Origin: Shewanella halotolerans
GTDB lineage: Bacteria; Pseudomonadota; Gammaproteobacteria; Enterobacterales; Shewanellaceae
Reading direction: 5' to 3'
Assembly (NCBI RefSeq): GCF_019457535.1
Contig: NZ_CP080417.1
Coordinates: 868,001-932,000, forward strand
Length of the DNA stretch: 64,000 nt
Under the pieces are notes generated by a model. The model made no database searches, was not told the origin of the DNA, and saw nothing but the letters and a program-made list of their open reading frames with translations. This document shows positions 52,831-60,948 of the stretch, piece after piece (positions within the stretch are counted from its first letter, which is position 1; the number at the start of each line of letters is the position of its first letter). Position numbers and translations under genes: made by a program.

Positions 52831-53145
52831 ATGTTGAGAGAGGATGCCTTGAGCGCCGAGTTATCTAAGCAAAAAATTGCCTTCCTGAGAAAGCTCTATC
52901 TGGCCCATTTGATCGATAGTGAGCAGCATAATCTGCTGTCGCTGAACAAGGCCACCAGCATGCCGAGGCGTACCCTGCAAGATGCCATTGCCGCCATGGG
53001 AGATATAGGTATCAGCTGTACTTTTGTGCAAGATGGTGAGCGCCATAATGCCGGTTATTATTGCCTTAACGACTGGGGGCCTATCGACAAGGCTTGGGTG
53101 GCTAATAACATCGAGAGCATCACCCAATCGTTGAAGCATGACTGA
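52831..53145 (+). CDS. small winged-helix DNA-binding protein
   Basis: A 104-residue protein. Basic N-terminal helices and a helix-turn-helix around SLNKATSMPRRTLQDAIAAMGDIGI (about 39-63), then a wing and a conserved-looking NDWGPIDKAWV end. It resembles a family of short uncharacterised HTH proteins in Vibrio and Shewanella. The ATG was chosen because it begins the conserved part; a longer frame would run back across the divergent promoter. Target genes unknown. Confidence 0.75.
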   Translation: MLREDALSAELSKQKIAFLRKLYLAHLIDSEQHNLLSLNKATSMPRRTLQDAIAAMGDIGISCTFVQDGERHNAGYYCLNDWGPIDKAWVANNIESITQSLKHD

Positions 53146-53156
53146 TTGCTGCCGCT

Positions 53157-53192
53157 AGATTGATCGCTGAGGCCAGATTGATCGCTGATACC
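53157..53192. repeat. 18-bp tandem duplication after a gene end
   Basis: Two units, AGATTGATCGCTGAGGCC and AGATTGATCGCTGATACC, begin 12 bp after the stop of the HTH gene. Confidence 0.75.
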
Positions 53193-53208
53193 TACTGGTT
53201 TGCTGGAA

Positions 53209-53532
53209 TTAGTGATTCAGTAGGTAGAGGCCGATGAAGCCAAGCCAACTCAGGGCTAGCAGTAGCCAGGGCAGCTTGCTGGCTTTAGGCGCGGCCTGTA
53301 ATCCGTCATCCATTGGCTCCATCGTTTGACGCTGCTTCTCCTTGAGGACCTGCTTGCGCTGCTTGTCCCTGTCTCTGGCCTTGCTCTTCTGGCGCTTCTT
53401 GTATTCGGCAATCCCCTTTTCTATCCCTTGGGCGATAAGCTTGGTCTGTTCCTTGGTTTGCCCGGGTTTCTGGGTGGCCTTGGCAATTTTCATCGCCTCA
53501 TCTTTGGTTTCGTTGGAGATCTGCTGCGCCAT
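53209..53532 (-). CDS. DUF2956-family protein
   Basis: A 107-residue protein with a long basic helical or coiled region rich in Lys, Gln and Arg (about 1-75) and one C-terminal transmembrane helix (about 86-105). NETKDEAMKIAKATQKPGQTKEQTK is the DUF2956 signature. Tail-anchored orientation with cytosolic basic domain; function unknown. Confidence 0.88.
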   Translation of the reverse strand: MAQQISNETKDEAMKIAKATQKPGQTKEQTKLIAQGIEKGIAEYKKRQKSKARDRDKQRKQVLKEKQRQTMEPMDDGLQAAPKASKLPWLLLALSWLGFIGLYLLNH

Positions 53533-53719
53533 AACGTCTTAAGCTGATGAATGTTGGCCTCACTATAACATGAGTCGAGCCATAGGGTGACACAGGCTTA
53601 GCCTCTGGTACGGCCTCTGCCCCTATACCATAGTATGAGTATGATTTTGTTAAGATATCGCTTAACCTGTCTGTGGCAAATTCAATCAATAATAATACCC
53701 TGCTATCAAGGACAAGATC

Positions 53720-55030
53720 ATGCTTAATAAGGCCGCAAAACCTCTGGTCAAGTTGGTCGACCGCTATCTGCCCGACCCCTATATTTTCGTGTTACTCCTC
53801 ACCCTGCTGGTGTTTGTCGCCGCCATGATGGTGGAACAGCAGAGCCCGCTGCAACTGGTGACCTACTGGGGCCAAGGCTTCTGGGCGCTGCTCAGCTTCT
53901 CGATGCAGATGTTGCTGGTGCTGGTGGCCGGTTACATGCTGGCCAGCTCGCCGCCCATTAAACGCCTGCTAGATAGCATCGCCGCCCTGGCCAAGAGTGC
54001 GCCCCAGGCGATCATCCTGGTGACTCTGGTGTCGCTGCTTGCCAGCTGGATCAACTGGGGCTTCGGCCTGGTGGTCGGCGCCCTGTTCGCCAAGGCGCTG
54101 GCGCGTCAGGTGAAGGTGGATTATCGCCTGCTGGTGGCCAGTGCCTATTCGGGGTTTGTGGTCTGGCATGGCGGCCTCGCCGGCTCCATCCCCCTGACCA
54201 TAGCCACCAAGGGGCATTTCGCCGAGGACAAGATAGGCATCATAGCCACAGACAATACCATTTTCGCCGGCTTTAACCTGGCGCTGGTGGCTGTTCTGTT
54301 CGTGCTGATCCCCTTGGTTAACCGCTTCATGTTGCCAAGCGCTGATGAGAGCATCTATGTCGACAGGGACAAGCTAGTAGAGCCCGAGGTCGAGACCGAG
54401 GCGATCACCCGTCCGGCTGATTATCTGGAGAATAGCCGCCTACTGGCCTGGGCCGTGGGTGGGGCTGGTTTGGTCTACCTGGGGCAATACTTCTTCTCCT
54501 CTGGGGGCAAGCTCAACCTGAATATCGTTAACTACCTGTTTCTGTTTCTCGCCATCATCCTGCATCAGACGCCTCGCAGCCTGCTGATCAGCCTGAATGA
54601 GGCGATCAAGGGCGGCGCCGGCATAGTGATCCAGTTCCCCTTCTATGCGGGGATCATGGCGCTCATGGTGCAGTCGGGTCTGGCTCAGAGTATCTCGTCG
54701 GGGTTCGTGGCCATCGCCAGCGCCGACAGCCTGCCGTTCTGGAGCTTTATCAGTGCCGGTATCGTCAACATCTTTGTGCCGTCCGGTGGTGGCCAGTGGG
54801 CCGTGCAGGCACCTATCATGTTGCCCGCCGCCGAGGCGCTGGGTGCAGATGTGGCGAGGGTCGCCATGGCGGTGGCTTGGGGCGATGCCTGGACCAATCT
54901 GATCCAGCCCTTCTGGGCTCTGCCTGTGCTGGCGATCGCCGGGCTCAAGGCGCGGGATATCATGGGCTTCTGCCTGATGCAGCTGATCATCACTGGCATA
55001 GTGATCAGTATCGGTCTGACCTGGTTCTAG
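53720..55030 (+). CDS. short-chain fatty acid transporter (AtoE family)
   Basis: A 436-residue inner-membrane carrier with about 12 helices. LPDPYIFVLLLTLLVF, SWINWGFGLVVGALFAKALAR, HGGLAGSIPLTIA and NIFVPSGGGQWAVQAP are the AtoE/TIGR00366 signatures. It imports short-chain fatty acids such as acetoacetate or butyrate. No atoDAB genes adjoin it. A terminator follows. Confidence 0.92.
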   Translation: MLNKAAKPLVKLVDRYLPDPYIFVLLLTLLVFVAAMMVEQQSPLQLVTYWGQGFWALLSFSMQMLLVLVAGYMLASSPPIKRLLDSIAALAKSAPQAIILVTLVSLLASWINWGFGLVVGALFAKALARQVKVDYRLLVASAYSGFVVWHGGLAGSIPLTIATKGHFAEDKIGIIATDNTIFAGFNLALVAVLFVLIPLVNRFMLPSADESIYVDRDKLVEPEVETEAITRPADYLENSRLLAWAVGGAGLVYLGQYFFSSGGKLNLNIVNYLFLFLAIILHQTPRSLLISLNEAIKGGAGIVIQFPFYAGIMALMVQSGLAQSISSGFVAIASADSLPFWSFISAGIVNIFVPSGGGQWAVQAPIMLPAAEALGADVARVAMAVAWGDAWTNLIQPFWALPVLAIAGLKARDIMGFCLMQLIITGIVISIGLTWF

Positions 55031-55058
55031 TCAGATCCCCACCGATTAATCTCCGCAA

Positions 55059-55088
55059 ACAAAACCCGCTTTTCCCGGCGGGTTTTGT
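55059..55088 (+). terminator. intrinsic terminator after AtoE-type gene
   Basis: AAAACCCGC pairs with GCGGGTTTT around a TTTTCCCG loop, followed by a short T-rich tract. Confidence 0.75.
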
Positions 55089-55135
55089 TATTCTGTTAGC
55101 TAAGCCTGATACCGCTGCCGAAAAGGAATGCCAGC

Positions 55136-57001
55136 TTGTCTCAACCTCTCTCACCGACTGCCTCTCATGACGCACCTCCCGGCCCTAAGCGGTCAGCACC
55201 TCAACCCAAGCGACCAGGAGCGAAGAAAGCCGTTCTGCCCTGGATAGGCGGCTTCCTGCGGCCCTATCGTGGCAAGGTGATCGCCGCCATAGTGTTTCTG
55301 TTTATCGGCTCGCTGGCCTGGTTATCTTTGGGCCAAGGGGTGCGCCTCATGGTGGACGAGGGCTTCCTGCGGGAAAATGGCGAGCGGCTCAACGAGATCA
55401 TCTTGCTGGTGATTGGCATCACCGCGCTGAGCAGCTCCGCCATCTTCTGCCGCTTCTACCTCATGACCTGGCTTGGGGAACGGGTAAGCGCCGATATCCG
55501 CCTCAAGGTCTATGATCATCTGCTCAAGTTGTCGCCCGGTTTCTACGCCAGGCTGCGCACCGGCGAGGTGATCTCCCGCTTTACCGCCGATGCCACCCTG
55601 TTGCAATCTGTGGTGGGCTCCAGCCTCTCCATGGCGCTGCGCGCCAGCGTCACAGTCGTCGGTGGCCTGGTGATGATGGCGATCACCAGCCTAAAGTTGA
55701 CGGCACTGGTGCTACTGGCCGTGCCTTTGGTGCTGGGGCCTATCTTCTTCTTCGGCCGTAAGGTGCGCGAGCTGTCTCGTAAAAGCCAAGACAGGGTGGG
55801 TGACCTGGGTGCCTATGTGGATGAGTCGCTGCATGAGATCCACACTGTGCAGGCCTATTGCCATGAAGACCGAGACAGACAGCTGTTTTCCGAGCGGGTC
55901 GAGGCCGTGATGGAGACGGCCAGGGGGCGCATCAAGTATCGCGCCATTCTCATCTCCTTGGTGATGTTTCTCAGCATACTCGCCATCGCCCTGATCACTT
56001 GGGTGGGCGCCAAGGATGTGATGAGCGAGGTGATCACGCCGGGCGAGCTCTCCGCCTTCATGTTCTATGCCGTGATGGTGGCGGGCGCCGTGGCGACCAT
56101 CAGCGAGGTGATCGGCGAGATCCAGCGTGCCGCCGGTGCGACGGAGCGACTTATCGAGCTGGTGGAGACGCCTATCGACATTCCTCTGGCGCCAAAACCA
56201 GTCAGCTTGCCAGCAAAGGTGCGTGGCGAGTTGAGCCTAGAGCAGGTGCGTTTCAGCTATCCTGTTCAGGCCAGTGCCGATAGTGCTGAGGAGATGGAGG
56301 CGCAGGCTGGCGTCGAGGTGATCCGTGGCCTGAGCCTGCATATCTCTCCCGGCGAGCGGGTGGCCCTGGTGGGGGCGAGCGGCGCCGGCAAGAGTACCCT
56401 GTTTGAGCTGTTGCAGCGCTTCTATCCCCTGGACAGCGGGGTGATAGCCCTGGACGGTATCGACATCGCCAGCCTGCGACCACAGGATCTGCGCCAGCAA
56501 TATGCCCTGGTGCCCCAGGAGTCGGTGATCTTCGCCACTAGCGTGCTGGAAAATGTGCGTTACGGCCGCCCCGACGCCAGTCTGGAGGAGGTGCAGGCTG
56601 CCTGCGTCGCCGCCCGCGCCGATGAATTTATTGCTGATTTTAGCGAGGGCTATCAGACCTATCTGGGTGAACGCGGCGTGCGTCTATCTGGCGGTCAGAA
56701 GCAGCGTATCGCCATCGCGCGGGCGATATTGGCCGATAGGCCGGTATTGCTGCTGGATGAGGCCACCAGTGCCCTGGATGCGGTCAGCGAGCAGAAGGTG
56801 AAGCAGGCACTGGATGTGCTGATGCAGGGGCGCACCACACTGATCATCGCCCATCGCCTGGCAACTGTGCTCAACGCCGACCGTATACTGGTGATGGATA
56901 AGGGGGAGCTGATCGCCAGCGGTACCCATGGCGAGCTGATGCAGAGCAACAGCCTCTACCGCGAGTTCGCCAGCTTGCAGCTACTCTCGGAAGAGGCCTA
57001 A
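55136..57001 (+). CDS. ABC exporter, fused permease-ATPase (MsbA/lipid-drug type)
   Basis: A 621-residue half-transporter. The N-terminal about 30 residues are Pro/Lys-rich, then six transmembrane helices (about 45-320), then a nucleotide-binding domain with Walker A GASGAGKST (about 415), signature LSGGQKQR, Walker B VLLLDEATSALD and the H-loop IIAHRL. It works as a homodimer exporting lipid-like or drug substrates. The TTG start is inferred: the nearest ATG is out of frame and AAGG lies about 9 bases before the TTG. Confidence 0.92.
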   Translation: MSQPLSPTASHDAPPGPKRSAPQPKRPGAKKAVLPWIGGFLRPYRGKVIAAIVFLFIGSLAWLSLGQGVRLMVDEGFLRENGERLNEIILLVIGITALSSSAIFCRFYLMTWLGERVSADIRLKVYDHLLKLSPGFYARLRTGEVISRFTADATLLQSVVGSSLSMALRASVTVVGGLVMMAITSLKLTALVLLAVPLVLGPIFFFGRKVRELSRKSQDRVGDLGAYVDESLHEIHTVQAYCHEDRDRQLFSERVEAVMETARGRIKYRAILISLVMFLSILAIALITWVGAKDVMSEVITPGELSAFMFYAVMVAGAVATISEVIGEIQRAAGATERLIELVETPIDIPLAPKPVSLPAKVRGELSLEQVRFSYPVQASADSAEEMEAQAGVEVIRGLSLHISPGERVALVGASGAGKSTLFELLQRFYPLDSGVIALDGIDIASLRPQDLRQQYALVPQESVIFATSVLENVRYGRPDASLEEVQAACVAARADEFIADFSEGYQTYLGERGVRLSGGQKQRIAIARAILADRPVLLLDEATSALDAVSEQKVKQALDVLMQGRTTLIIAHRLATVLNADRILVMDKGELIASGTHGELMQSNSLYREFASLQLLSEEA

Positions 57002-57015
57002 AGGATAGGAGAGTG

Positions 57016-57055
57016 AGATAAGGGCAGACAGGTTATATCTGCTCTTATCTGTTTC
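57016..57055. terminator. hairpin terminator between convergent genes
   Basis: A 13-bp stem AGATAAGGGCAGA/TCTGCTCTTATCT with one mismatch and a 9-base loop; the U-tract is weak on either strand. Confidence 0.55.
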
Positions 57056-57069
57056 TATATTTAGCTAGA

Positions 57070-58050
57070 CTAGCCTCTATGGCCGCCGTGGCCACCACCG
57101 CACTGATGGCGGGTTTCTCTGCCGCCATCTTCCACACCGATCTCACCGCCATCTTCAAACAGCTTAAATGCGCCTTGAGTCATATCGTTTTGGGGCGGGG
57201 AGTCCAGGTGGCCGAGGCAGGTGTAGCCCACCCGATAGTTGCCGGCAGGCAGATAGCCCATGGCAAAGAACCAGTTGCCATTAATGTCTTGGCGTATGGG
57301 GGAGATGGCCACCGGTGAGAAGAGGCCGTCGTCGCGGCTCTGCGCTATGTCGCCCATCTGCGCCAGGCTGGTCACCTCACTCGGGTAGAGATAGGCCATG
57401 TGGTAGAACTGGCCGCCCTCGGGGGCACTCGCTGCGTATTGAGTCTCACAATCGGCGATCCATTGAGGATCCATCTCGCCGAAGATGTGTCCCATGGTGT
57501 CGTCGTCGATGGAGTAGATACCGTGATGGTTGAGTTGATATTGGCCATCGGAAAGGTGCATTGACTGGTAGAGGTCGATCTCCATGGTCAGGTTAAGGTG
57601 CTGATGTTCGCCCAGGGTGAAGTTTGCCATGGGGAGGCGACCATCTTCTATCATCAGCGGGTGCTGGCCCTGGCCGTTTTCGATGAGGCAACCCTGGGCC
57701 TGATCGCCATTAACCAGGGTAAAGTGTACGTCGTGATATTGGCCTGCGGGGAGTTCTAGGCCGTCGATCACTCTGTGGCTGTCCATGCCTTGGTAGTCCA
57801 GCAGGTTAAACCTGTGCTGGGCCATATCCTGAGTGTGCCGCTGGCCGTGAGCATCTGTCATCACCAGTTTATCGAGCACCAGCTCGACCCGGCTGACCTG
57901 ACTCATTGGAGAATCGGACAGGGCGATACTCACTGTACCTGTGGCGAGTGGCTCTGGTGGACTGGTGTCATCGGAGCCGCCGCAGCCGCTGAGCATAAGG
58001 CCAACGAGGGGGAAGGGTAAAAAAGCTAGGGGTAGAGTTAAGGGTCGCAT
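57070..58050 (-). CDS. DUF4382-like lipoprotein with His/Gly-rich tail
   Basis: About 326 residues with lipobox LSGC near residues 19-22. GTVSIALSDSPMSQVSRVELVLDKLVM is the DUF4382 pattern (carboxypeptidase-like/transthyretin beta domain). The second half, with GYLPAGNYRVGYTCLGHLD, looks like another beta sandwich. The C-terminal tail (HQCGGGHGGHRG) is His/Gly/Cys-rich and could bind a metal. Outer-membrane or surface location is likely. The start was chosen to give a standard lipoprotein signal; longer frames have no better ribosome site. Confidence 0.75.
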   Translation of the reverse strand: MRPLTLPLAFLPFPLVGLMLSGCGGSDDTSPPEPLATGTVSIALSDSPMSQVSRVELVLDKLVMTDAHGQRHTQDMAQHRFNLLDYQGMDSHRVIDGLELPAGQYHDVHFTLVNGDQAQGCLIENGQGQHPLMIEDGRLPMANFTLGEHQHLNLTMEIDLYQSMHLSDGQYQLNHHGIYSIDDDTMGHIFGEMDPQWIADCETQYAASAPEGGQFYHMAYLYPSEVTSLAQMGDIAQSRDDGLFSPVAISPIRQDINGNWFFAMGYLPAGNYRVGYTCLGHLDSPPQNDMTQGAFKLFEDGGEIGVEDGGRETRHQCGGGHGGHRG

Positions 58051-58381
58051 CTTGAGTAAACCTTTTAATGAGTTTTTTCTAATGGTTTTATTCATTCTAA
58101 GGAGTACTTGCACGAAATGTAGGGATTTGCTGGTTAAAATTTGTACTTTGTGAGTGGGCTAACGCTTAGGGCGTTCAGGCGTTGATGGCTTAAATAAAGT
58201 GCGATAGGGAGGCGCCTTTTTCACTGGAGAGCTTTATTACATGAGAGCATTATTACAGGAGAGCATTATTACAGAAGAGCGTTAGTGCTTGTGAACCTCA
58301 GGCGAGATCCCTGCGTACTGATTTAACGAATTAGTTTAAAGAATTGTTTTTCCAATATACCTCATTAAGTGGAGTATCGCG
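58051..58381. other. intergenic region with 16-bp tandem repeats
   Basis: It contains three units of GAGAGCATTATTACAG type (58227-58274) plus a partial fourth. No gene was found. The 3' side holds the promoter of the lipocalin gene. Confidence 0.6.
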
Positions 58382-58894
58382 ATGAGATGGCCTGTCACTT
58401 TTTCTCTTGTTTGTCTGTTAACCATGCTAACGGCCTGCACCAGCGCGCCCAAGGGGATAGCGCCGGTGGAGGGATTCGAACTCTCCAGATACCTGGGCAC
58501 CTGGCATGAGATCGCCCGTTTGGATCATGGCTTCGAGCGCGGCCTGAGCCAGGTAACCGCCGAGTATCAACTGCGGGGCGATGGCGGCGTGAGTGTGACC
58601 AATCGCGGCTTCGATGCGCAATCACAAAGCTGGAAGAGCGCCGAGGGCAAGGCCTACTTTGTCCAGACGCCCGATATTGGCCACCTCAAGGTCTCCTTCT
58701 TCGGTCCCTTCTATGGTGCCTATGTGATCTACCGTCTGGATGCGGATTATCAGTACGCCTTCGTAACCAGCTATAACCGTGACTATCTCTGGCTGCTGGC
58801 GCGCTCGCCCGAGGTGGATGAGTCGGTACGACAAGCCTTTATCACCCAGGCCGAGAAGCTGGGGTTCGATACCCAGGCGCTCATTTGGGAGTAA
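58382..58894 (+). CDS. blc: bacterial lipocalin Blc
   Basis: A 170-residue outer-membrane lipoprotein with lipobox LTAC near residue 16-19, then the lipocalin motifs RYLGTWHEIARLDHGFERG and VTSYNRDYLWLLARSP. It binds fatty acids or lysophospholipids and helps envelope maintenance under stress. The last codons and stop are part of a 17-bp tandem duplication. Confidence 0.93.
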   Translation: MRWPVTFSLVCLLTMLTACTSAPKGIAPVEGFELSRYLGTWHEIARLDHGFERGLSQVTAEYQLRGDGGVSVTNRGFDAQSQSWKSAEGKAYFVQTPDIGHLKVSFFGPFYGAYVIYRLDADYQYAFVTSYNRDYLWLLARSPEVDESVRQAFITQAEKLGFDTQALIWE

Positions 58895-58935
58895 TAGAAA
58901 GCAGGGAGTAATAGATAGCTGGGCGAAATAGAGCT
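58887..58935. repeat. 17-bp tandem repeat spanning the blc stop codon
   Basis: Two units GGGAGTAATAGAAAGCA and GGGAGTAATAGATAGCT plus a third degenerate unit; each of the first two contains GAG-TAA, the last sense codon and stop of blc. Confidence 0.85.
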
Positions 58936-58975
58936 ACTTATCCAACTCAGAGCGAATAAATGTGAGAATAAAAAA

Positions 58976-58999
58976 TGGCGCCCGAGAAGGCGCCCTTTT
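58976..58999. terminator. bidirectional terminator between blc and acyl-CoA ligase
   Basis: GGCGCC/GGCGCC stem with CGAGAA loop, flanked by A5 and T5 tracts. Confidence 0.8.
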
Positions 59000-59036
59000 T
59001 ATGGCTTTTGAGGCTCAAATTGGTTGATTTAGCTGA

Positions 59037-60632
59037 TTACTTCCTCAACTCACGACGCAGTATCTTACCCACGGTCGACTTGGGCAGTGCAGCCATGAAC
59101 TCGATTATCTTGGGGAGCTTATAGGCGGCCAGCTGCGCGCGGCAATGTTCGAGCAGGGCCTGCTTAGTGGCATCGTTTGCCAGCTCAGGTTCTCGCAGCA
59201 CTATGGCGGCCTTGACGGCCTCGCCGCTACGGCTGTCGTCGACGCCAATTACGGCGCACTCCAGCACGCTCTCATGGGCGGCCAGCACATCTTCCACCTC
59301 GTTGGGATAGACGTTGAAGCCGGAGACGATGATCATATCCTTCTTGCGATCCACTATCTTGTGCATGCCACCTTCCGTGGCCAGGGCGATATCTCCTGTC
59401 TTGAAGAACCCATCGCTGGTCATCACCTTGGCGGTCTCCTCTGGCTTCTGCCAGTAGCCGCTCATCACCTGTGGCCCCTTGACCGCCAGCTCGCCTATCT
59501 CACCCTGAGGCACCTCCTGCTCGTTGGCGTCGAGGATCTTCACCTGAGTGTCGATCACCGGGCGACCTATGGTGCCAAGACACTCGAGTCCCGGCGCGTT
59601 GAGGGAGACCACGGGCGAAGTTTCCGACAGGCCATAACCTTCGGAGATGGTGCAACCTGTGGTGGACTGCCAGATGCTGGCCGCCGCCTGAGTGAGCGCC
59701 GTGCCACCAGAAATGGTGATCTTAAGGTGACTAAAGTCCAGCGCCTGGAAGGACTGCTGATGGCACAGACCGACAAACAGGGTGTTGAGGCCGGCAAAGC
59801 CGGTGAAGGGATGCTGGGACATGGTCTGAATAAGCGCGCTGATATCTCTCGGGTTGGGGATGAGTACGCTGCATCCGCCCTGCTCGAAGTAGACGAAGTT
59901 CACCATGAAGGCATAGATATGGTAGATGGGCAGGGGCGCGATAAAGATCTCCTCGCCCTCGACAAATTTACTGGCCAGGCGCGACTGCACCTGCAGCATA
60001 TTGGCCAGCAGGTTGCTGTGGCTCAGCATGGCGCCCTTGGAGAGGCCCGTGGTGCCGCCCGTGTATTGCAGCGCCGCCAGGCTCTGCTGCGCGACCTCTA
60101 CCGGGCGGTACTCAGCCTGGCTGCCCAGGGCCAATACCTGGTTAAAACCTATGTGGGCGAGCTGGCTGTCGGCCTGGGGTTGGGTTGCTATCAGATCCAG
60201 CGGGTGGGTAGAAATTACCGTTTCTATCTGGGTCTCGGGGATCACAGCTTCCAGGGTTGGCAGCAGATCGCTCAGCACCACCAAGGCCTTGGCATCCGAG
60301 TCTCTGTATTGGTGGATCAGTTCTCGCTGGGTATACAAGGGATTAGTGTTGACCAGTATCATGCCGGCCCTGAGCGCGCCATAGGCGGCGATAACAAACT
60401 GGGTGATGTTGGGCAGCTGGATGGCGACCTTGTCGCCCACCACAAGCTGGGTATGTTGTTGCAGGTAGGCGGCAAAGTAGCGGGAGTCGCGTTCTATATC
60501 GGCAAAACTGCTGGCCTTGCCCAGACACACATAGGCTGTCTTGTCGCCATAGCGCTCGGCGGCCGTTTCGATCAGATTGATCAGTGATGCATATTTTTCC
60601 AGATCTACATGGGCATGTGAGTCATAGGCCAT
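59037..60632 (-). CDS. long-chain fatty acid--CoA ligase (FadD-like)
   Basis: A 531-residue AMP-forming acyl-CoA synthetase. The P-loop YTGGTTGLSKGAML, the YGLSETSP and TGD motifs and the hinge DRKKDMIIVSGFNVYPNEVE are intact, as is the C-terminal catalytic Lys in PKSTVGKILRR. It activates fatty acids for beta-oxidation. The protein is shorter than E. coli FadD at the N terminus. Two PsrA-like palindromes lie upstream, fitting fatty-acid-responsive control. Confidence 0.9.
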   Translation of the reverse strand: MAYDSHAHVDLEKYASLINLIETAAERYGDKTAYVCLGKASSFADIERDSRYFAAYLQQHTQLVVGDKVAIQLPNITQFVIAAYGALRAGMILVNTNPLYTQRELIHQYRDSDAKALVVLSDLLPTLEAVIPETQIETVISTHPLDLIATQPQADSQLAHIGFNQVLALGSQAEYRPVEVAQQSLAALQYTGGTTGLSKGAMLSHSNLLANMLQVQSRLASKFVEGEEIFIAPLPIYHIYAFMVNFVYFEQGGCSVLIPNPRDISALIQTMSQHPFTGFAGLNTLFVGLCHQQSFQALDFSHLKITISGGTALTQAAASIWQSTTGCTISEGYGLSETSPVVSLNAPGLECLGTIGRPVIDTQVKILDANEQEVPQGEIGELAVKGPQVMSGYWQKPEETAKVMTSDGFFKTGDIALATEGGMHKIVDRKKDMIIVSGFNVYPNEVEDVLAAHESVLECAVIGVDDSRSGEAVKAAIVLREPELANDATKQALLEHCRAQLAAYKLPKIIEFMAALPKSTVGKILRRELRK

Positions 60633-60948
60633 GGACGCGTCTCCTTTGCTTATTATTGTCGGTATTCTTGGGCGCAGCTAAAAATCAAACAGGTGTTTAG
60701 ACTGTGCTAAAACGCGCCTAAGGTCAACCTCTGTCGGCCTAAAATAAAACAATCGTTTAACCCTTATCTGTCTGTTTAATATCGCTATTTTTATAGCGTG
60801 ACAAAACCTGTCTGGTCTGACCTGATGGAGCCGTTATTATCGGGTATTGGGAGAGGGATAAAGAGTGAGGCGTGAAAGCGATAGAAAGAGCATTTGATTA
60901 AGTGTTGGCCCCGGTGGCCAGTAACACCACCGAGGCACACTCGAGTCC
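60633..60948. other. intergenic region between acyl-CoA ligase and ccoG
   Basis: It contains two AAAC-N4-GTTT palindromes near the ligase gene. The rest, up to the ccoG stop, shows no feature. Confidence 0.5.
60687..60758. promoter_or_regulatory. two PsrA-like operators
   Basis: CAAACAGGTGTTTAG (core 60687-60698) and TAAAACAATCGTTTAA (core 60747-60758) both fit the PsrA core AAAC-N4-GTTT; they are 60 bp apart. Confidence 0.55.

Noticed and set aside
59145..60587. Long open frame (480 codons) antisense to the acyl-CoA ligase
   Set aside because: Composition follows from the third-position GC of the opposite strand; no recognisable domain, and the sense gene is certain.
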